From Bacteroides sp. (GTDB taxonomy: Bacteria > Bacteroidota > Bacteroidia > Bacteroidales > Muribaculaceae): 52,328 bases of DNA. Both the position numbers and the translations under genes were made by a program. The notes below the pieces were generated by a model. That model did not search any database and had not been told where the DNA came from. It saw nothing but the letters and a program-made list of their open reading frames with translations. The stretch spans positions 1 to 52,328 of the forward strand of contig JAAVEB010000009.1 of assembly GCA_014801525.1 (NCBI GenBank), written 5' to 3'. Position 1 is the first letter of the stretch; each line of letters begins with the position of its first letter. Below, piece after piece: positions 32,318 to 41,476 of this stretch.

Positions 32318-35044
32318 ATGATTAAGAGACTCCTTCTCTTAGCCGGTTCCATCTGGCTTATGTGTCTTGCCGCAGTGGCAGCACCGGGAGACATTAAGTG
32401 TAGTGGCACGGTCGTTGACGACCAAGGTGAGCCGATTGTCGGCGCAACCATTTCAGTGCCCGGCACATCGCTTGCAACAGCAACCGATATTGACGGTCGA
32501 TTCTCACTGAATGTCCCCGCTAAAAAATCTATCCGTGTAAACTACATCGGATTCCGCCCGGTAACTCTCGAAGCTAAAGAAGCAATGGGTGACATCCAAA
32601 TGGAGACTGAATCTCAGATGCTAAAGGATGTCGTGGTAGAGCAGTCAATAGCTAAAACACGACTCACACCGGTCGCAGTTTCTACTGTCGGAGCTCAGAC
32701 TATCGATTTGAAGCTCGGAAACCAGGAACTCCCCGAAGTATTGAAAACCACTCCAGGCGTGTGGGTCACTCGTGACGGAGGAGGCTTCGGCGACTCCAAG
32801 ATCAACATGCGAGGATTCCAGTCCAAGAACACAGCCGTCATGGTAAACGGTATTCCCATCAACGACATGGAATGGGGCGGCGTTTACAACAGCAACTGGG
32901 CAGGACTCGGCGACATCATCGCCAACATCCAGACTCAGCGCGGACTTGGCGCCACAATCGTTTCAACCCCGTCAATCGGCGGTACAATCAACTACACCAC
33001 CCGCACTATCGATGTTGAAAAGGGCGGTCGTGTTTGGTATGGAATGGGTAACGACGGTTACAACCAGTATGGCGTGAAACTCTCAACCGGACTAATGAAA
33101 AACGGCTGGGCGTTCACCGTCCTCGGAGCTCGCAAATGGGGCGACGGATATATCCAGGGCACTCAATTCAACAGCTTCAACTATTTCGTAAACATTTCAA
33201 AGCGCATCAACGATCAGCATCAGCTCTCTCTAACCGCAACCGGAGCTCCTCAAACCCACGACCAGCGTTCATCTCAGAACGGTCTTTCAATCATGGGCTA
33301 TCAGACCTACGGAAAGCGCTTCATGAACGGTGAAAGCATGTATCGCTACAACCCCACATTCGGTTATGACAACCAGGGTCGTATGCGCAACTCAAGCCGC
33401 AACTTCTACCACAAACCCCACATCTCGTTGAACCACATCTGGCAAATCGATGAAACATCATCGTTGTCATCGGCAATCTACGCTTCAATCGGAAGCGGCG
33501 GCGGTTACAGCGGTCAGGGTAACGGCATCGACGGATATACTTACAGCAAATGGTATGGAGCAAGCAACGGCGTGCTCAACATGGAGTTCCGCGCAGCCGA
33601 CGGAACATTTGACTACGGCGCTATCCAGGACCTCAACGCAGAGTCGACCGTAGGTTCTTATCTGGTAATGTCGAAATCAATCAACGCCCACCAGTGGTAT
33701 GGTCTCGTTTCTTCTTATAAAAAGGAGATTGAGCAGAGCAACGGCAACCGCCTCAACATCACCGGCGGTCTTGACCTTCGCTACTACATGGGTAAGCACA
33801 CAAATGAAATCAGCGACCTCTATGACGGTGAATACTTCATGGACTATTCTTCACGTAAAAATGTGAAACCCGAACTCAACGCTGCCGCAGCCGACCCCAA
33901 CTGGCAATATGAAAAGTTAGGCATCGGCGACATCGTTTACCGCAACTACCGCGGATACATCGTTCAGGAAGGCGTCTATGCTCAGGGCGAGTACACCATG
34001 CTCGAAAACCGTCTCAACATCGTTCTTTCAGGAGCTCTCAACAACAACACCTACTGGCGTAAAGACTTCTTCTATTATGACAAGGAGCACGCCAAGTCAG
34101 CTACAACCAACTTCATCGGCGGAACAATCAAGGGCGGAGCCAACTATAACATCGACGAGCACAACAACGTGTTTGTAAACCTCGGTTACATCAGCCGCGC
34201 TCCTTACTTCTCAGGCGGTGTGTTCCTTCAGGCAACCACCTCAAACGCCATCAACAAGAAGGCTGTAAACGAAAAGGTAATGTCTTATGAGATTGGCTAC
34301 GGTTACAAATCACGCTCATTCTCTTTGCTTGCCAACGCATACTACACCCGCTGGATGGACCGCACCACTACCCGTGGCGACGAATTTTCTGACGGTTCAG
34401 GCAGATATTACATCAACCTTCAGGGCGTAGACGCCCGTCACACCGGTATCGAAGTGAACTTCAACTGGGTTCCCACCCGCTGGTTGAACATCGAGGGTAT
34501 GGTGTCATGGGGCGACTGGATCTGGGACAGCAACGCTTCAGGTTACTTCTACAACGGACAGGGACAGCCTCTTAAGAACCTGAGCGGCGAAATCGCTTCA
34601 GGAATCGGAGCAGAAGACCACGCATCGGCTACCGTCAACCAGAAGGGTGTTAAAGTGGGCGGCTCCGCTCAGACCACCGGTTCACTTTCTGCCACATTCA
34701 TCCCCTTCAAGGGCTTCCGCATCGGAGCCGACTGGCTCGTCAGCGCCCGCAACTACAGCGACTTTGAAGTCAAAGCCACTCAGCTCGGAGCCAACACAGT
34801 CATCAATGTTGCCGATCCTTGGAGAATTCCCTGGGGACAGCAGGTTGACCTCCACGCAAGCTACCGTTTCAACATCGCCGGCGTGAAAGCAACCCTCTAT
34901 GGCAACGTAAACAACCTTTTCAACTACAACTACGTGGTTGACGCTTACACTGACAACACTACCCGCGGAACATGGGAGAACGCTTACCGTGTGTTCTATT
35001 CGTTCGGCCGCACTTACTCAGTACGTATGCAAATCAACTTCTAA
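32318..35044 (+). CDS. TonB-dependent outer-membrane receptor
   Basis: 908 residues. A signal peptide (about 1-22) is followed by a carboxypeptidase-regulatory-like domain (about 26-110, CSGTVVDDQGEPIVGATISV), a plug domain (about 120-230, LPEVLKTTPGVWVTRDGGGF and NMRGFQSKNTAVMVNGIPIN), and a 22-strand-type barrel ending in aromatic Phe (SVRMQINF). It is not the long SusC/RagA form, and the next gene is not SusD. The ligand is unknown. Many codons end in C, as in abundant proteins, suggesting strong expression. It is followed after 22 bp by a lipoprotein gene that probably encodes its partner. Confidence 0.88.
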   Translation: MIKRLLLLAGSIWLMCLAAVAAPGDIKCSGTVVDDQGEPIVGATISVPGTSLATATDIDGRFSLNVPAKKSIRVNYIGFRPVTLEAKEAMGDIQMETESQMLKDVVVEQSIAKTRLTPVAVSTVGAQTIDLKLGNQELPEVLKTTPGVWVTRDGGGFGDSKINMRGFQSKNTAVMVNGIPINDMEWGGVYNSNWAGLGDIIANIQTQRGLGATIVSTPSIGGTINYTTRTIDVEKGGRVWYGMGNDGYNQYGVKLSTGLMKNGWAFTVLGARKWGDGYIQGTQFNSFNYFVNISKRINDQHQLSLTATGAPQTHDQRSSQNGLSIMGYQTYGKRFMNGESMYRYNPTFGYDNQGRMRNSSRNFYHKPHISLNHIWQIDETSSLSSAIYASIGSGGGYSGQGNGIDGYTYSKWYGASNGVLNMEFRAADGTFDYGAIQDLNAESTVGSYLVMSKSINAHQWYGLVSSYKKEIEQSNGNRLNITGGLDLRYYMGKHTNEISDLYDGEYFMDYSSRKNVKPELNAAAADPNWQYEKLGIGDIVYRNYRGYIVQEGVYAQGEYTMLENRLNIVLSGALNNNTYWRKDFFYYDKEHAKSATTNFIGGTIKGGANYNIDEHNNVFVNLGYISRAPYFSGGVFLQATTSNAINKKAVNEKVMSYEIGYGYKSRSFSLLANAYYTRWMDRTTTRGDEFSDGSGRYYINLQGVDARHTGIEVNFNWVPTRWLNIEGMVSWGDWIWDSNASGYFYNGQGQPLKNLSGEIASGIGAEDHASATVNQKGVKVGGSAQTTGSLSATFIPFKGFRIGADWLVSARNYSDFEVKATQLGANTVINVADPWRIPWGQQVDLHASYRFNIAGVKATLYGNVNNLFNYNYVVDAYTDNTTRGTWENAYRVFYSFGRTYSVRMQINF

Positions 35045-35066
35045 TCAATAAATCGCGAAACAAATT

Positions 35067-37163
35067 ATGAAATACAATATTTTCAAAGGTCTGCTCGCGT
35101 GTGGTGCAATAGCTACTTTGGCAAGTTGCTCGGAAAACTCATGGAACAATGAGTATCTTGATGACTTCAAGGCTCCCGATGTATATACCAAAGTTGAAAC
35201 TGTCAACTACACCCTCACTGAGTCGGATTTCAAAGCCATTGGAAGTCTAAGCTCTGCGATCAAGCAGGCAGAGGCCGACGGCTTCACAAAGTCGCAACTT
35301 GAAAGCTGGGCTAAACTCGGTTACTTCACAGCCGATTTCCCCGCCAACAAGTATCTACCCATATACTTCAACTCGTCATCGTTCCCCTACTTTGCCGCCA
35401 ACGACGGCTCTACCGTCACCGCAACCTATAAGGAACAGACCGCGGGCAACGAAGTTATCAACGCCATTTATAGCGCGAAAGTCTATACCCTCACCACTCA
35501 GAACTACATCTCGGCATGGGGTTCGACAAGCACCTTCACCGATGCGTTCACCCCGTCGACCACTGCAGCGTCGAAGCTTCCGGCAATTCTTGCCGCCACC
35601 TACCCCGACGCTGAAGCCGGCGAATATGTGCTGGTCAACTTCAATCAGGCTGACACAGATCCCAGCTTTGAATCAGTGGTTATCACCGATATCAACAAAG
35701 TAGCAGTAGGCACTTCATGCACTCTGTATGGAACAGTGACCGGCATCTGCGCTCAGGGATATATCCTTACCGACGCAACCGGAAGCCTGCTCGTTTATTA
35801 CGGTTCAAGCTTCAATGCCGATGACTACAAAATCGGTATGGAAATCCAGATCAGCGGTAAGGGCTCTCAGTACAACGGAGGTCTTCAGCTCTCGCCCGAA
35901 GCCGGTAAAGAGAACATCGTGGCAAGCGAGCCTTACACCTATCCCTCCCCCATCGCTATGGACGGAGCGAAAATGGACGAGCTTCGTGACGCTGTCATGA
36001 CCAACTATGATCTCGACACCAAAAAGTGGGTCGGAGGAACAATGCCCGTGTATGTTGAATTTAACGCAACCGTCACCTCAACCGGAAACTATGTGAACTT
36101 CACCGTTGCCGGAGGAAGCACCACCGGAAGCGCATATCAGCCTACCGCCAAAGTGAAAGAGCTCTTCGTGAAGGGCGAGACTATCGGAGTGAAAGGCTAC
36201 CTTCTGTCAGTCAACACCAACAGCTCAACCGGCGCGCCCACCTATGTGAACTTCGTGGTTACCGAAGCAAACGGCACCGCTATCGCAGAAATGGCTCCGA
36301 GCAATCCGTTTACCCCGGCTCCCGCCCCCATTGAATCTTACGCAGCAAACGCTCTGTACACTTTCAACGGAACCGCATGGGCTCAGGCAACAACAATCAG
36401 CACTCTCGTAAGCCCCGCTCAGTTGAATGCAATGGGTATCACTCAGGGATATATCTCTAATGCTGACGCCGCCGCCAACATCCCGGTATTGCTCAAGCAA
36501 CTCTATCCCTATGCTAAAGCTGATGACACAAAACTGGTGGCTTATCAGTCAGGAGCAAAATATGCCAACGCCGCTCAGTTCAACTATGATGGCAGCGTGT
36601 GGACGAAGTTTGACAATCTTGAAACCAAGACCGGACAGTATGCCCGCGTGAACGGCGGATGGATATTCAACCCCGATGTCACTCTCGTCATTCCCAACGT
36701 GCGTCAGTCAGAACCGGGTCTCTCATTCTATCAGGTGGCAGTCGACTGGGTTAAGGATAACAAAGGCGCTGAATACATTGACCGCGGCAACGCTGAGTTC
36801 TATTCAGGCTGCTCAGCTTTTTACTGCAATATCAACCATGACACGTCGCAAGCGAGAAAATATGCTCAATCTGCATGGGAAAATTATACCGACAACGAGA
36901 TTGTTCCATTGATGCGTGAACGCTTCCTTAATGAAGTGATGCCCGCAACATTGAAAGCATATTATCCCAACGCTAATCTCATCGACGGCTACACAAGCCC
37001 GATTATCTATGAGATTGATTATGTGACCTACTACGGCAGCACAACATTCGAGGGTAACACCGGAAATGTGAACGATACCGTCAAGTATGAGGTTACCGGT
37101 CCCGGCGAGTTCAAGCTTGTCTACTCGACATGGCTCGGCGGCGAAGTAAATGACGCTGAATAA
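35067..37163 (+). CDS. Surface lipoprotein with OB-fold-like domain, partner of the TonB receptor
   Basis: 698 residues. The lipoprotein signal ends at LASC (Cys21); the mature start SENSWNNEYLDDFKAPD is acidic and resembles surface-lipoprotein export signals of Bacteroidetes. A first module spans about 45-195. Residues about 212-290 (GTSCTLYGTVTGICAQGYIL, then a GMEIQISG turn) resemble the OB-fold modules found in some Bacteroidetes lipoproteins. Another beta-rich stretch follows, then a second module (about 430-560) like the first. The last 130 residues contain a conserved-looking helical segment (YAQSAWENYTDNEIVPLMRE). No SusD TPR fold or enzyme motif is visible. Codon use matches that of the receptor. 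The function is unknown; binding the receptor's ligand at the surface is the natural guess. Confidence 0.65.
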   Translation: MKYNIFKGLLACGAIATLASCSENSWNNEYLDDFKAPDVYTKVETVNYTLTESDFKAIGSLSSAIKQAEADGFTKSQLESWAKLGYFTADFPANKYLPIYFNSSSFPYFAANDGSTVTATYKEQTAGNEVINAIYSAKVYTLTTQNYISAWGSTSTFTDAFTPSTTAASKLPAILAATYPDAEAGEYVLVNFNQADTDPSFESVVITDINKVAVGTSCTLYGTVTGICAQGYILTDATGSLLVYYGSSFNADDYKIGMEIQISGKGSQYNGGLQLSPEAGKENIVASEPYTYPSPIAMDGAKMDELRDAVMTNYDLDTKKWVGGTMPVYVEFNATVTSTGNYVNFTVAGGSTTGSAYQPTAKVKELFVKGETIGVKGYLLSVNTNSSTGAPTYVNFVVTEANGTAIAEMAPSNPFTPAPAPIESYAANALYTFNGTAWAQATTISTLVSPAQLNAMGITQGYISNADAAANIPVLLKQLYPYAKADDTKLVAYQSGAKYANAAQFNYDGSVWTKFDNLETKTGQYARVNGGWIFNPDVTLVIPNVRQSEPGLSFYQVAVDWVKDNKGAEYIDRGNAEFYSGCSAFYCNINHDTSQARKYAQSAWENYTDNEIVPLMRERFLNEVMPATLKAYYPNANLIDGYTSPIIYEIDYVTYYGSTTFEGNTGNVNDTVKYEVTGPGEFKLVYSTWLGGEVNDAE

Positions 37164-37182
37164 TCATTCAACCCGCTAATTC

Positions 37183-37216
37183 AAATGGGCGCTCGATCGA
37201 GCGCCCATTTTTTATT
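37183..37216 (+). terminator. Strong terminator of the receptor/lipoprotein operon
   Basis: AAATGGGCGCTCGA (37183-37196) and TCGAGCGCCCATTT (37197-37210) form a perfect 14-bp palindrome followed by TTTATTT. It starts 20 bases after the lipoprotein stop codon. Confidence 0.85.
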
Positions 37217-37466
37217 TAAGCCCCAAGGATAGGACGGAGCAGAACGACGAGGATATGTCTTTCTGCGCTCACATCGCTCTGCCCGCAGTGACGGGGTAAT
37301 GGCAATCCTACTTCATGGCTTGCAGGATAGGCTAAGAGAACGACAATCCTGATAAGGAGAATCCGTTTATATTATAATGTATATAGCCAAGATGGGAAGG
37401 AGCGCACGCAGAGTAGAAAAGAATGGGACTCTCTTGCTGAGCCTACATTAATAAGATGACGAATGG

Positions 37467-37503
37467 GAAAAAGAAGCGGTGCCATTTCAATGGCACCGCT
37501 TTT
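37467..37503. terminator. Bidirectional terminator of the S9 peptidase gene
   Basis: AGCGGTGCCATT (37475-37486) pairs with AATGGCACCGCT (37489-37500), with an A-rich run on the left and TTT on the right. On the minus strand it ends the peptidase gene, whose stop is at 37543. Confidence 0.8.
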
Positions 37504-37542
37504 ATATGACAGCCGAATTATGGCTGAAAATTTGAGCTATAA

Positions 37543-39633
37543 TTATTTTTCATCCTTCAACCAGCGGTCAAGCCAACGGAAGAATACGCGCTGCCACAAG
37601 ACTGCATTCTGCGGCTGGAGAATCCAGTGGTTTTCATCGGGGAATACCAACATTTCGGCAGGGATGCCGCGAAGTTTAGCTGCGTTGAACGCCATCATTC
37701 CCTGAGAAGCGAGGATGCGATAGTCAAGCTCACCGTGAGTAATGAGGATAGGAGTGTCCCACTTGTCAACAAAACGATGGGGCGAGTTGGCAAACGAGCG
37801 TTGAGCCACGGCGTTGCTCTTATCCCAGAAAGGACCGCCAAGATCCCAGTTGGCAAACCACATTTCTTCGGTTTCGAGATACTGAGACTCGGTGTTGAAG
37901 ATTCCGGCATGGGCAATGAGGCAAGCAAAGCGCTTGTCATGATTTCCGGCAAGCCAATATACCGAGAAGCCGCCATAGCTTGCGCCAACGGCACCGATGC
38001 GAGCTGAGTCAACATAGGGACGCGCCTTCATGTAGTCGACAGCGCTGAGATAGTCTTTCATGTTCTGACCGCCGTAGTCACCCGAAATCTGCTCGTTCCA
38101 TTCGGTTCCGAAGCCCGGAAGTCCGCGACGGTTGGGCGCAATCACGATGTAGCCCTGCGAAGCCATGAGCATGAGATTCCAACGATAGCTCCAGAACTGG
38201 CTTACCGCCTGCTGGGGTCCGCCCTGACAGTATAGAATTGCGGGATACTGCTTGGTCTCGTCGAAATTGGGAGGAAGTACCACCCAGGTAGTCATGAGCT
38301 TTCCGTCGGTAGTGGGAACCATTTCCTTTACCACCTGAGGCATGCTCAGCTGATCCATGATGTCCTTATTAACATCGGTGAGCTGAGCCACTTCCCCACC
38401 CTTCACTGAGTAGATGTCGTTTGCGGCAAGCATGGAGTGGCGCATGGTGATGAGTGTCGAAGCATCGACAGGAGCCAGAGCGGCATAGTCGCAAACGCCT
38501 TCGGCAACGGTGTCGATGCGATGAGACTGAACGTCGATATTAAATATAGGTGTAACGCCCATGTAAGGAGCAAGGAAATAGAGCGACTTAGAATCGGTGT
38601 TCCACGCGATGGCGTCGGCAGTGAAATCCCAGTCGGCAGTCAAGTCGGTCTTTTCGCCTGAAGCGCGGTTCATCACGAAAATGCGGTTTTTATCGCTTTC
38701 ATATCCGTCATGCTCCATGCTCAGCCATGCGATATAATTGCCGTCGGGAGAGAATGCGGGAGCAGTGTCGTAGCCCATCATGCCTTCGGTGATGTTGGAA
38801 GTAGATTTTGATTCAACATCATATAAATAAAGGTCGGAATTGGTCGAAACGGCATATTCCATACCGGTCTTTTTGCGGCTCACGTAGACAAGCTGCTTGC
38901 TGTCGGGCGACCATGCGAATGATTCAATTCCGCCAAAGGGCTTCATCGGCGATTCATAAGGCTCGCCCTCCATGATGTCGACAACATTGTCTACAGCCGA
39001 GCCGTCGAAATCGGCAAGGAAAGGATGGGGCACTTCAGTCACCCATTCGTCCCAGTGCTTATACATGAGGTCGTCAATGATTCTGCCCGAAGCCTTGGGG
39101 AGATCGGGATAAACATCCTGGGCTGTGCGGGCATATTTCACATTTGAAACAATCAGCACTTTTTTCTCGTCGGGAGAAAACTTGAAACCGAACACGCCTG
39201 ATTCGACGCTGCTGACACACTTGCGGTTGGAGCCGTCGGCATCCATCACCCAAATCTGGTTTTTATCCCCGTCGGGATACATGAACGCGATTTTCTTTCC
39301 TCCGTCGATCCACACGGCGTTGTTTTCGGACTTTGGAGTGCGAGTGATGCGCGCCTGGTCAGTTCCGTCGACATTCATCACATAGAGGTCACGGTTGCTG
39401 CGGTTCTCTTCAACGCTTTCATAAGCGATTCCATAAAGGATTTTAGACCCGTCGGGAGAAACCACCGGGTCGGTGACGCGTCCGAGAGCCTCAAGAGCCT
39501 CCACTGAGAAGATGCCGTTTTCAACCTTGACATCCTTCTTGTCGATCACAGTCTCTTCAGCCTGCTTTTGGGAACAGGAAGCCGCAGTGACAAGCAAAGC
39601 CGACATACATAACGGTTTTAGATAATGATTCAT
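37543..39633 (-). CDS. S9 family serine peptidase (dipeptidyl/acylaminoacyl peptidase), lipoprotein
   Basis: 696 residues. A signal ending TAASC (Cys20) marks a lipoprotein. An N-terminal beta-propeller (about 40-420) shows repeated SPDG-K and SPDGNYIAW blades, followed by an alpha/beta-hydrolase domain. The catalytic triad is visible: Ser in GASYGGFS (about 551), Asp in HGELDYR (about 636) and His in DENHWI (about 667). It resembles DPP5 of Porphyromonas, a periplasmic enzyme releasing dipeptides from N-termini, and the propeller would restrict access to small peptides. It would serve peptide nutrition. A single-gene unit. Confidence 0.88.
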   Translation of the reverse strand: MNHYLKPLCMSALLVTAASCSQKQAEETVIDKKDVKVENGIFSVEALEALGRVTDPVVSPDGSKILYGIAYESVEENRSNRDLYVMNVDGTDQARITRTPKSENNAVWIDGGKKIAFMYPDGDKNQIWVMDADGSNRKCVSSVESGVFGFKFSPDEKKVLIVSNVKYARTAQDVYPDLPKASGRIIDDLMYKHWDEWVTEVPHPFLADFDGSAVDNVVDIMEGEPYESPMKPFGGIESFAWSPDSKQLVYVSRKKTGMEYAVSTNSDLYLYDVESKSTSNITEGMMGYDTAPAFSPDGNYIAWLSMEHDGYESDKNRIFVMNRASGEKTDLTADWDFTADAIAWNTDSKSLYFLAPYMGVTPIFNIDVQSHRIDTVAEGVCDYAALAPVDASTLITMRHSMLAANDIYSVKGGEVAQLTDVNKDIMDQLSMPQVVKEMVPTTDGKLMTTWVVLPPNFDETKQYPAILYCQGGPQQAVSQFWSYRWNLMLMASQGYIVIAPNRRGLPGFGTEWNEQISGDYGGQNMKDYLSAVDYMKARPYVDSARIGAVGASYGGFSVYWLAGNHDKRFACLIAHAGIFNTESQYLETEEMWFANWDLGGPFWDKSNAVAQRSFANSPHRFVDKWDTPILITHGELDYRILASQGMMAFNAAKLRGIPAEMLVFPDENHWILQPQNAVLWQRVFFRWLDRWLKDEK

Positions 39634-39687
39634 AAAAATTTGATATTTAATGTGATTCAGTAATCTGAATTTTGAACTGCAAAATTA

Positions 39688-39720
39688 CAAAATTATTCCC
39701 AATGTTTATTTCTTGTCGAA
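39688..39720 (-). promoter_or_regulatory. Possible promoter of the S9 peptidase gene
   Basis: On the minus strand: TTCG (39720-39717, one mismatch to TTTG), 21 bp, then TAATTTTG (39695-39688). A second TAATTTTG follows directly at 39687-39680. The leader would be about 47 bases. Confidence 0.4.
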
Positions 39721-39772
39721 GAGTTGTGGATAATAAATAACCTTATCAGAGCGTTTTTATGGGCGAAATCAT

Positions 39773-39780
39773 TAAATTTG
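39773..39780 (+). promoter_or_regulatory. -7 element upstream of dnaB
   Basis: TAAATTTG fits TAnnTTTG. No clear -33 TTTG is at the right distance (only TTTT at 39753-39756). The start would lie near 39787, about 13 bases before the ATG at 39800. Confidence 0.4.
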
Positions 39781-39799
39781 CAACATAAACACAATCATA

Positions 39800-41344
39800 A
39801 TGGACGAAAAACCTCAATCATATACCCGCCGCCAATCCAAGAAACCTGACCAAGCCTATGAGACTATAGGAAAAATCATGCCTCAGGATAAGGATGTGGA
39901 AGAGGCGGTGCTCGGCGCCCTCATGCTCGAAAAGGACGCTTATACAACCGTGTGCGACATTCTGAAACCGGCAAGCTTCTATGAGCCGAAACATCAGCGC
40001 ATCTATGAGGCTATACAATCGCTCGGAGTAGCCCAGCAGCCTATCGACATGCTCACGGTGGTGGAGCAGCTAAGACGCAACAACACTCTTGAGGAGGTGG
40101 GAGGACCGGTGGTCATATCGGAACTCACATCGAGAGTTGCCTCGGGAGCCAACGTGGAATTTCACGCCCGCATCGTGGCACAGAAATATCTTGCCCGCGA
40201 GCTGATTTCTTTCGCAGCGGCAATCGAGGGAAAAGCCTTTGACGAGAGCAATGACATCGATGACCTTCTGCAGGAGGCTGAGGGGAAACTCTTTGAGATC
40301 TCCCAGCGAAACGTCAAAAAGGAGGTGACTCAGATTGACCCCGTCATCGGTCAGGCGATCGAGCAGATTCAGGTAGCCGCCAACCGCAAGTCGGGATTGA
40401 GCGGACTCGAATCGGGCTTCCATGAGCTTGACAAGCTGACATCGGGATGGCAAAGTTCCGACCTTATCATCATCGCCGCCCGTCCGGCAATGGGAAAGAC
40501 CGCATTCGTGCTTTCGATGGCAAAGAACATGGCGGTGACCTACAATACTCCCGTGGCGATATTCTCGCTTGAAATGTCAAATCTTCAGTTGGTGAACCGT
40601 CTTATAAGCAACGTGTGCGAGCTGGAGAGCCAGAAAATCAAATCAGGACAGCTCACTGACATTGAATGGGACCAGTTGATGTCGCGCGTGAAGCACCTTT
40701 ACAGCGCACCCCTGTTTATCGACGACACCCCTTCACTTTCCATTCTCGAGCTTCGAACCAAGGCGCGACGTCTCGTCAGAGAACATCAGGTCAAGTTCAT
40801 AATCATCGACTACCTTCAGCTGATGAATGCCGCCGGAATGAAATTCGGCAGCCGCGAGCAGGAGGTGAGTATGATATCACGTTCGCTCAAGCAGCTTGCC
40901 AAGGAGCTCAATATTCCTATAGTGGCGTTGTCGCAGCTGAACCGCTCGGTAGAATCGCGCCAGGGCAGCGACGGAAAACGTCCGCAACTGAGCGACCTCC
41001 GCGAGTCGGGAGCGATCGAGCAGGACGCCGACATCGTTTGCTTCATCCACCGTCCCGAATATTACACCCGCTCATCGGAGGACGCCAACGGGAATGACAT
41101 CAGGGGACTCGCCGAGTTCATCGTGGCAAAACACCGAAGCGGTTCGGTCGACGATGTCAAGCTTCGCTTCAAGGCTAAATTCGCTCGCTTCGAGAACTGG
41201 ACCGACGACGATCTAAAATCGACTCCCGGCACCATGGGTTCGCGCATGAACAGCCTGAGCGACATGGAGATGGGAAGTCCTCAATTCTCGGGCGGGACAG
41301 CCGATATTCTGGGCGGTCCCGACGACAGCGTGGCACCTTTCTAA
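39800..41344 (+). CDS. dnaB: Replicative DNA helicase DnaB
   Basis: 514 residues. The N-terminal primase-interacting domain (about 30-135, MPQDKDVEEAVLGALMLEKD) is followed by the RecA-fold helicase with Walker A ARPAMGKTAF (about 227-236), Walker B IIIDYLQLM (about 334-342), and the DnaB-specific SQLNRSVESR, LRESGAIEQDAD and KHRSG motifs. It unwinds the chromosome at the fork. A poorly conserved 35-residue tail (MGSPQFSGGTADILGGPDDS) follows. No intein, and no partner replication gene is next to it. Confidence 0.97.
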   Translation: MDEKPQSYTRRQSKKPDQAYETIGKIMPQDKDVEEAVLGALMLEKDAYTTVCDILKPASFYEPKHQRIYEAIQSLGVAQQPIDMLTVVEQLRRNNTLEEVGGPVVISELTSRVASGANVEFHARIVAQKYLARELISFAAAIEGKAFDESNDIDDLLQEAEGKLFEISQRNVKKEVTQIDPVIGQAIEQIQVAANRKSGLSGLESGFHELDKLTSGWQSSDLIIIAARPAMGKTAFVLSMAKNMAVTYNTPVAIFSLEMSNLQLVNRLISNVCELESQKIKSGQLTDIEWDQLMSRVKHLYSAPLFIDDTPSLSILELRTKARRLVREHQVKFIIIDYLQLMNAAGMKFGSREQEVSMISRSLKQLAKELNIPIVALSQLNRSVESRQGSDGKRPQLSDLRESGAIEQDADIVCFIHRPEYYTRSSEDANGNDIRGLAEFIVAKHRSGSVDDVKLRFKAKFARFENWTDDDLKSTPGTMGSRMNSLSDMEMGSPQFSGGTADILGGPDDSVAPF

Positions 41345-41476
41345 CACCTATTGATTATAGTTTTTTGATTTCAAATAAAAATTTTTTCATAAAATTGCAA
41401 TTGTAATAAACTTTTTATAATTTAGCATTGTTCTAAGTGTATAAAACGATTAAATAACAAACTCAACTATTACTTA

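Larger units (their letters stand above)
37164..37542. other. Intergenic region between convergent units
   Basis: Holds a terminator for each side (37183-37216 and 37467-37503). The 250 bases between them contain no plausible gene or RNA, only a repeated AGGATAGG word at about 37228 and 37325 with no further meaning that I can see. Confidence 0.6.

Noticed and set aside
32318..37163. SusC/SusD pair
   Set aside because: The receptor lacks the SusC-specific features and the partner has no SusD helical repeats; only the gene order resembles a utilisation locus.
37211..37466. Possible small gene or RNA between two terminators
   Set aside because: No frame, hairpin series or promoter stands out; the short repeated word AGGATAGG alone is not evidence.
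39800..41344. Replication origin near dnaB
   Set aside because: No DnaA-box cluster or AT-rich unwinding region was seen around the gene, and dnaB is often unlinked to the origin.
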